Shown: positions 61,086 through 64,000 of the stretch, piece by piece
How the letters are laid out: every line of letters begins with the position of its first letter
How positions within the stretch are numbered: position 1 is the stretch's first letter
Origin: Bacillus salipaludis
GTDB taxonomy: Bacteria > Bacillota > Bacilli > Bacillales_B > DSM-18226
Assembly: GCF_004358205.1 (NCBI RefSeq)
Contig: NZ_SMYO01000001.1
Coordinates: forward strand, 434,001 to 498,000
Direction of reading: 5' to 3'
DNA: 64,000 nucleotides
The notes under the pieces: generated by a model
What the model was told of the DNA's origin: nothing
Databases searched by the model: none
Seen by the model: the letters and a program-made list of their open reading frames with translations, nothing else
Program-made: the position numbers and the translations under genes

Positions 61086-61829
61086 ATGACTAATTTAAAT
61101 GGTAAGGTTGCAATTGTAACTGGTGGTGCTTCTGGTATTGGATTAGCTACTGTTAAAGCTTTTCTAGAAAAAGGGGCTAAAGTGGTAATTGGCGATTACA
61201 ATAGTGAAGCTGGAAAAGTAGTAGAGAAAGAGTTAAAAGAGAAATATGACGATGTATTATTTGTCTCAGTTAATGTTGCCGATGAGAAATCAGTTGAAAA
61301 TCTTGTATCTGAAACGGTAAAACAGTTTGGACAATTAGATGTAATCTTTAATAACGCAGGTATTGGAATCCAAAAACCAACTCATGAATTAACTGATGAA
61401 GATTACAAGAGGGTCATTTCCGTCAACCAAGATGGCGTATTTTATGGTATAAAGTATGCACTTCGTGAGATGCTTAAAACTGGCGGTGGTTCTATTATTA
61501 ACACATCATCCATTTTGGGAAGTGTTGGAGAACCAACTTCTATTCCATATGCAGCAAGTAAAGGTGCTGTCAATTTAATTACTAAATCAGTAGCTTTAGA
61601 ATATGCGGATCGTAATATACGTGTAAATGCAGTTGCTCCTGGATTTATTGAATCAGGTTTAGTTAACAAAGAAGCTCTTGGTGAATTTTACGATGGCTTA
61701 GTTGATAAGCATCCAATTGGCCGATTAGGAAAACCAGAGGAAATTGCACATGCAGTAGTTTTCTTAGCTGAAAATGACTTTGTAACTGGTACAACAATCT
61801 TAGTAGACGGTGGTTACACAGCTAAATAA
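61086..61829 (+). CDS. short-chain dehydrogenase/reductase (classical SDR)
   Basis: 247 residues from the ATG at 61086 (GGGAGG 9 nt upstream; a TTG two codons earlier is disfavoured). The classical SDR motifs are complete: cofactor loop TGGASGIG (12-19), NNAG (89-92), catalytic Ser about 141, Tyr155 and Lys159 (YAASK). Asp37 after strand 2 (IGDYNS) suggests NAD rather than NADP. It resembles glucose-1-dehydrogenase and 3-oxoacyl-ACP-reductase-like enzymes; the substrate cannot be told. It is divergent from and probably controlled by the TetR gene. Confidence 0.9.
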   Translation: MTNLNGKVAIVTGGASGIGLATVKAFLEKGAKVVIGDYNSEAGKVVEKELKEKYDDVLFVSVNVADEKSVENLVSETVKQFGQLDVIFNNAGIGIQKPTHELTDEDYKRVISVNQDGVFYGIKYALREMLKTGGGSIINTSSILGSVGEPTSIPYAASKGAVNLITKSVALEYADRNIRVNAVAPGFIESGLVNKEALGEFYDGLVDKHPIGRLGKPEEIAHAVVFLAENDFVTGTTILVDGGYTAK

Positions 61830-61918
61830 AAAATAATTTAACATGCAGAAGTTTAACTTCATCAATGAAGCCGTTATTCCTATTAACGGTGGTTAAGCTT
61901 AAAATTTTTTATTAATCT

Positions 61919-61963
61919 AAGGCCTAATTTATGGTTCTGCAAACTATAAATTGGGCTTTTTTC
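61919..61963 (+). terminator. rho-independent terminator of the SDR gene
   Basis: The stem GGCCTAATTTAT / ATAAATTGGGC (wobble pairs) is followed by six Ts. Confidence 0.75.
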
Positions 61964-62037
61964 CTAATCACCTAAAAGTTGTAAATCTACTTTTTAAAAA
62001 TTGAATAATTGATATTTCAGAAAAAAAACCCTGAATA

Positions 62038-62070
62038 AATAAAAGAGGCCGAATCCGGCCTCTTTCTTTG
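62038..62070 (-). terminator. rho-independent terminator of the surface-protein gene
   Basis: The 10-bp stem AAAGAGGCCG / CGGCCTCTTT has a 3-4-nt loop; the minus-strand tail is T-rich. Confidence 0.85.
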
Positions 62071-62112
62071 TATCAATTAGCAATCTTTTTGGACCACACA
62101 CCCAAATGGTGG

Positions 62113-64000
62113 TTATGGTCTTGCACTTTTGATGGCTGTCCACCCACTATATACTTTGGATTTACCAACAATTCTATATGCTCGTAGTTTATAATAGTAG
62201 GTATTTCCCCTTTCTAGTCCTGTATTCGTATAGTTTAAAGAAGTGGTGCTTTTTAGCAAACGATATGATCCTTTACTGGAGGTAGCTCTGTAAACTTCAT
62301 ATCCGCTTGCTCCTGATACAGAATTCCATGTTACCTTGATACTCTTCGAACTTAACCTAGTTGCCTTAAAATTAGGTGGAACAGAGGGTATTGGTTTTGT
62401 ATTAACGATTGATGAAAAATTACTATAAACTTTCGTTTGTCCAACTGTTCGGTAAGCTCTAATTTTATAATAGTAGGCTTTATTTGTGGTGAGTCTGCCA
62501 TTCGTATAACTAGGGGATGGTGTTGTCCCTACTAGTGAATAAGTACCCGTACTTGATGTAGATCGATACACTTCATACCCGTTCGCCCCACTAACTGTGG
62601 CCCAGCTAGTTTTAATACTAGAGTAAGAAGAAGAATTTGCTTTTACGGACAGTGGTGCAGCAGGGACTGGTTTTGTACTAACGATGGATGAAAAGTTACT
62701 ATAAACTTTCGTTTGTCCAACTGTTCGGTAAGCTCTAATTTTATAATAGTAGGCTTTATTTGTGGTGAGCCCGCCATTCGTAAAACTAGTGGATGATGTT
62801 GTCCCTACTAGTGAATAAGTACCCGTGCTTGATGTCGACCGATACACTTCATACCCGTTCGCCCCACTAACTGCGGCCCAGTTAGTTTTAATACTAGAGT
62901 AAGAAGAAGAATTTGCTTTCACCGACAATGGTGCAGCAGGGACTGGTTTTGTACTAACGATGGATGAAAAGTTACTATAAACTTTCGTTTGTCCAACTGT
63001 TCGGTAAGCTCTAATTTTATAATAGTAGGCTTTATTTGTGGTGAGCCCGCCATTCGTATAACTAGGGGATGGTGTTATCCCTACTAGTGAATAAGTACCC
63101 GTACTTGATGTAGATCGATACACTTCATACCCGTTCGCCCCACTAACTGTGGCCCAGCTAGTTTTAATACTAGAGTAAGAAGAAGAACTTGCTTTTACGG
63201 ACAGTGGTGCAGCAGGGACTGGTTTTGCTGATCCCATCGAACTAAAACCACTGTATGCTGTTATTGTACCCGTTTTATACGCACGGACTTTATAGTAATA
63301 CGTAGTGCCAGTGTTTAGAGATGAATCTGTAAACGTATTTTTCGTAGTGGTTGATACTTTCGTGTATGGTCCTGAACTAGATAAAGCTCTCCAAATCTCA
63401 TACCCCGATATATCACTTGGTCCCTTCCAGCTCGCTTTAAGACTGTTGTATGAGTTGGATGAAACCGATAAACCCGTTGGTGCGGAGGGCTCAACGACTA
63501 CAATGGCTTTTTCACTAACATTACCAGCTGCATCTATTGCAACAATCACTAACTCCGTACCAGCTTTTTGTGATGGAATAGTAACTTTATATTGGCCATC
63601 TTCCTCTGCTATTCCAGAGCCGCTTACTGAACTATTTACCTTCACTTCTACTTTGGCTCCAGCCTCTGCTTGTCCAGTAACAGAAGTATCTTTATCGGTT
63701 ACTTTATTTACCTTTGGTTTTTCAGGGGAGGTGACATCTTTTACCACAATCTTCGCATCTTCACTTACATTTCCTGCAATGTCAGTTGCTGTTATGACCA
63801 ATTCCGTTCCTGCTACTTGAACCGGAATGCCCACTGTAAATTTTCCATCTGTACCGGCTTTCGCAGAACCAATGATGTTTCCATTAACTTTTACTTCTAC
63901 TGTTGATCCCGCTTCCGCCATACCAGTCACAGAAGTATCTTTATCTGTTACATCGTTTACTGTAGCAGGTCCAGGTGGGATCGCGTATTGTTTGGATAAG
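62113..64000 (-). CDS. large surface protein: bacterial Ig-like and fibronectin type III repeats (N-terminus outside window)
   Basis: The frame is open to the window edge, so only the last ~628 residues are seen. They begin with two Ig-like modules (each with DVTDKDTSVTGxAEAGxxVEVKVN and ending TDIAGNVSE / IDAAGNVSE), the type seen in adhesins and secreted enzymes. Five fibronectin type III modules of about 90 residues follow. Three consecutive ones are nearly identical and repeat with a period of 276 bp in DNA. The chain ends in the last FN3 module (IKSARP), with no LPXTG motif or SLH domain, so any catalytic or anchoring part must lie in the missing N-terminal region. Secretion is inferred from the module types. 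Confidence 0.85.
   Translation of the reverse strand, partial: LSKQYAIPPGPATVNDVTDKDTSVTGMAEAGSTVEVKVNGNIIGSAKAGTDGKFTVGIPVQVAGTELVITATDIAGNVSEDAKIVVKDVTSPEKPKVNKVTDKDTSVTGQAEAGAKVEVKVNSSVSGSGIAEEDGQYKVTIPSQKAGTELVIVAIDAAGNVSEKAIVVVEPSAPTGLSVSSNSYNSLKASWKGPSDISGYEIWRALSSSGPYTKVSTTTKNTFTDSSLNTGTTYYYKVRAYKTGTITAYSGFSSMGSAKPVPAAPLSVKASSSSYSSIKTSWATVSGANGYEVYRSTSSTGTYSLVGITPSPSYTNGGLTTNKAYYYKIRAYRTVGQTKVYSNFSSIVSTKPVPAAPLSVKANSSSYSSIKTNWAAVSGANGYEVYRSTSSTGTYSLVGTTSSTSFTNGGLTTNKAYYYKIRAYRTVGQTKVYSNFSSIVSTKPVPAAPLSVKANSSSYSSIKTSWATVSGANGYEVYRSTSSTGTYSLVGTTPSPSYTNGRLTTNKAYYYKIRAYRTVGQTKVYSNFSSIVNTKPIPSVPPNFKATRLSSKSIKVTWNSVSGASGYEVYRATSSKGSYRLLKSTTSLNYTNTGLERGNTYYYKLRAYRIVGKSKVYSGWTAIKSARP
62393..63221. 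repeat. three tandem 276-bp repeats coding for FN3 modules
   Basis: GGTTTTGTxxTAACG begins at 62393, 62669 and 62945, with a related GGTTTTGCTG at 63221, so spacing is exactly 276 bp (92 codons). The copies differ at only a few positions, which points to recent duplication or gene conversion. Confidence 0.9.

Noticed and set aside
63305..63820. 171-codon plus-strand ORF
   Set aside because: It is antisense to the Ig/FN3 surface protein and has low-complexity, unprotein-like composition.

Overview
The window looks like chromosome of a low-GC, endospore-forming member of the Bacillaceae (Bacillus/Neobacillus type). The signs are AT-rich DNA, strong AGGAGG-type ribosome sites, many TTG and GTG starts, a GerA-type germinant receptor operon, SpoIIP, a DesK/DesR system, a QoxABCD quinol oxidase and a YcnKJI copper operon. 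It is not B. subtilis itself: it carries PEP carboxylase and has different gene neighbourhoods. The assignment is inferred from gene content; no rRNA or tRNA gene was seen.

Layout. 0-4.6 kb: a Ger receptor operon (small D-like subunit, B, start of A), a degenerate membrane ORF, a CwlO-like NlpC/P60 hydrolase and an HExxH orphan. 4.6-11.7 kb: ppc, a secreted cadherin-like-repeat protein, an SRPBCC protein, a class I aminotransferase and a YczE-like membrane protein. 11.7-14.7 kb: ycnKJI copper operon. 14.8-18.3 kb: spoIIP, an IDEAL-domain protein, an alpha/beta hydrolase and a 17-copy array of a ~52-bp palindromic repeat. 18.3-21.4 kb: des-desK-desR membrane-fluidity operon with a palindromic operator candidate, followed by a MITE-like element. 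21.5-28.9 kb: a yodQRST-like catabolic operon (class III aminotransferase, two CoA-transferase subunits, thiolase, M20 deacylase) under a divergent PucR-type regulator, plus a nitrilase-family amidase. 29.1-31.2 kb: one polypeptide that fuses an ECF-like sigma region to a membrane anti-sigma factor. 31.4-36.3 kb: carbamoylase, diaminopropionate ammonia-lyase and M20 amidohydrolase with a divergent AraC regulator. 36.5-38.9 kb: TetR-controlled MFS exporter. 39.2-45 kb: lipoprotein and small membrane proteins (two of about 30 residues) beside qoxABCD. 45-53.5 kb: a decayed ammonium transporter, a CcpC-like LysR regulator, odhAB, an acyl-CoA thioesterase and malic enzyme. 53.8-64 kb: L,D-transpeptidase, glutamate racemase, a 5'-truncated LysR gene abutting an EmrA/EmrB-type exporter with its MarR regulator, a TetR/SDR divergent pair, and the C-terminal part of a large Ig/fibronectin-III surface protein that runs off the right edge.

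How the genes work together. Several units are self-contained regulator-target pairs with a visible palindrome or repeat in the shared promoter region (DesR/des, TetR/MFS, MarR/MFS, TetR/SDR, CcpC-like/odhAB, possibly YcnK/ycn). Central metabolism is represented by ppc, odhAB and malic enzyme, respiration by qox, and nitrogen or amino-acid scavenging by the yod-like and diaminopropionate clusters. No CRISPR, prophage or classical defence system was recognised. The most unusual features are the 52-bp palindrome array, a MITE-like family with a full copy and a copy explained by deletion between 9-bp direct repeats, the sigma/anti-sigma fusion, and the tiny single-helix proteins next to qox.
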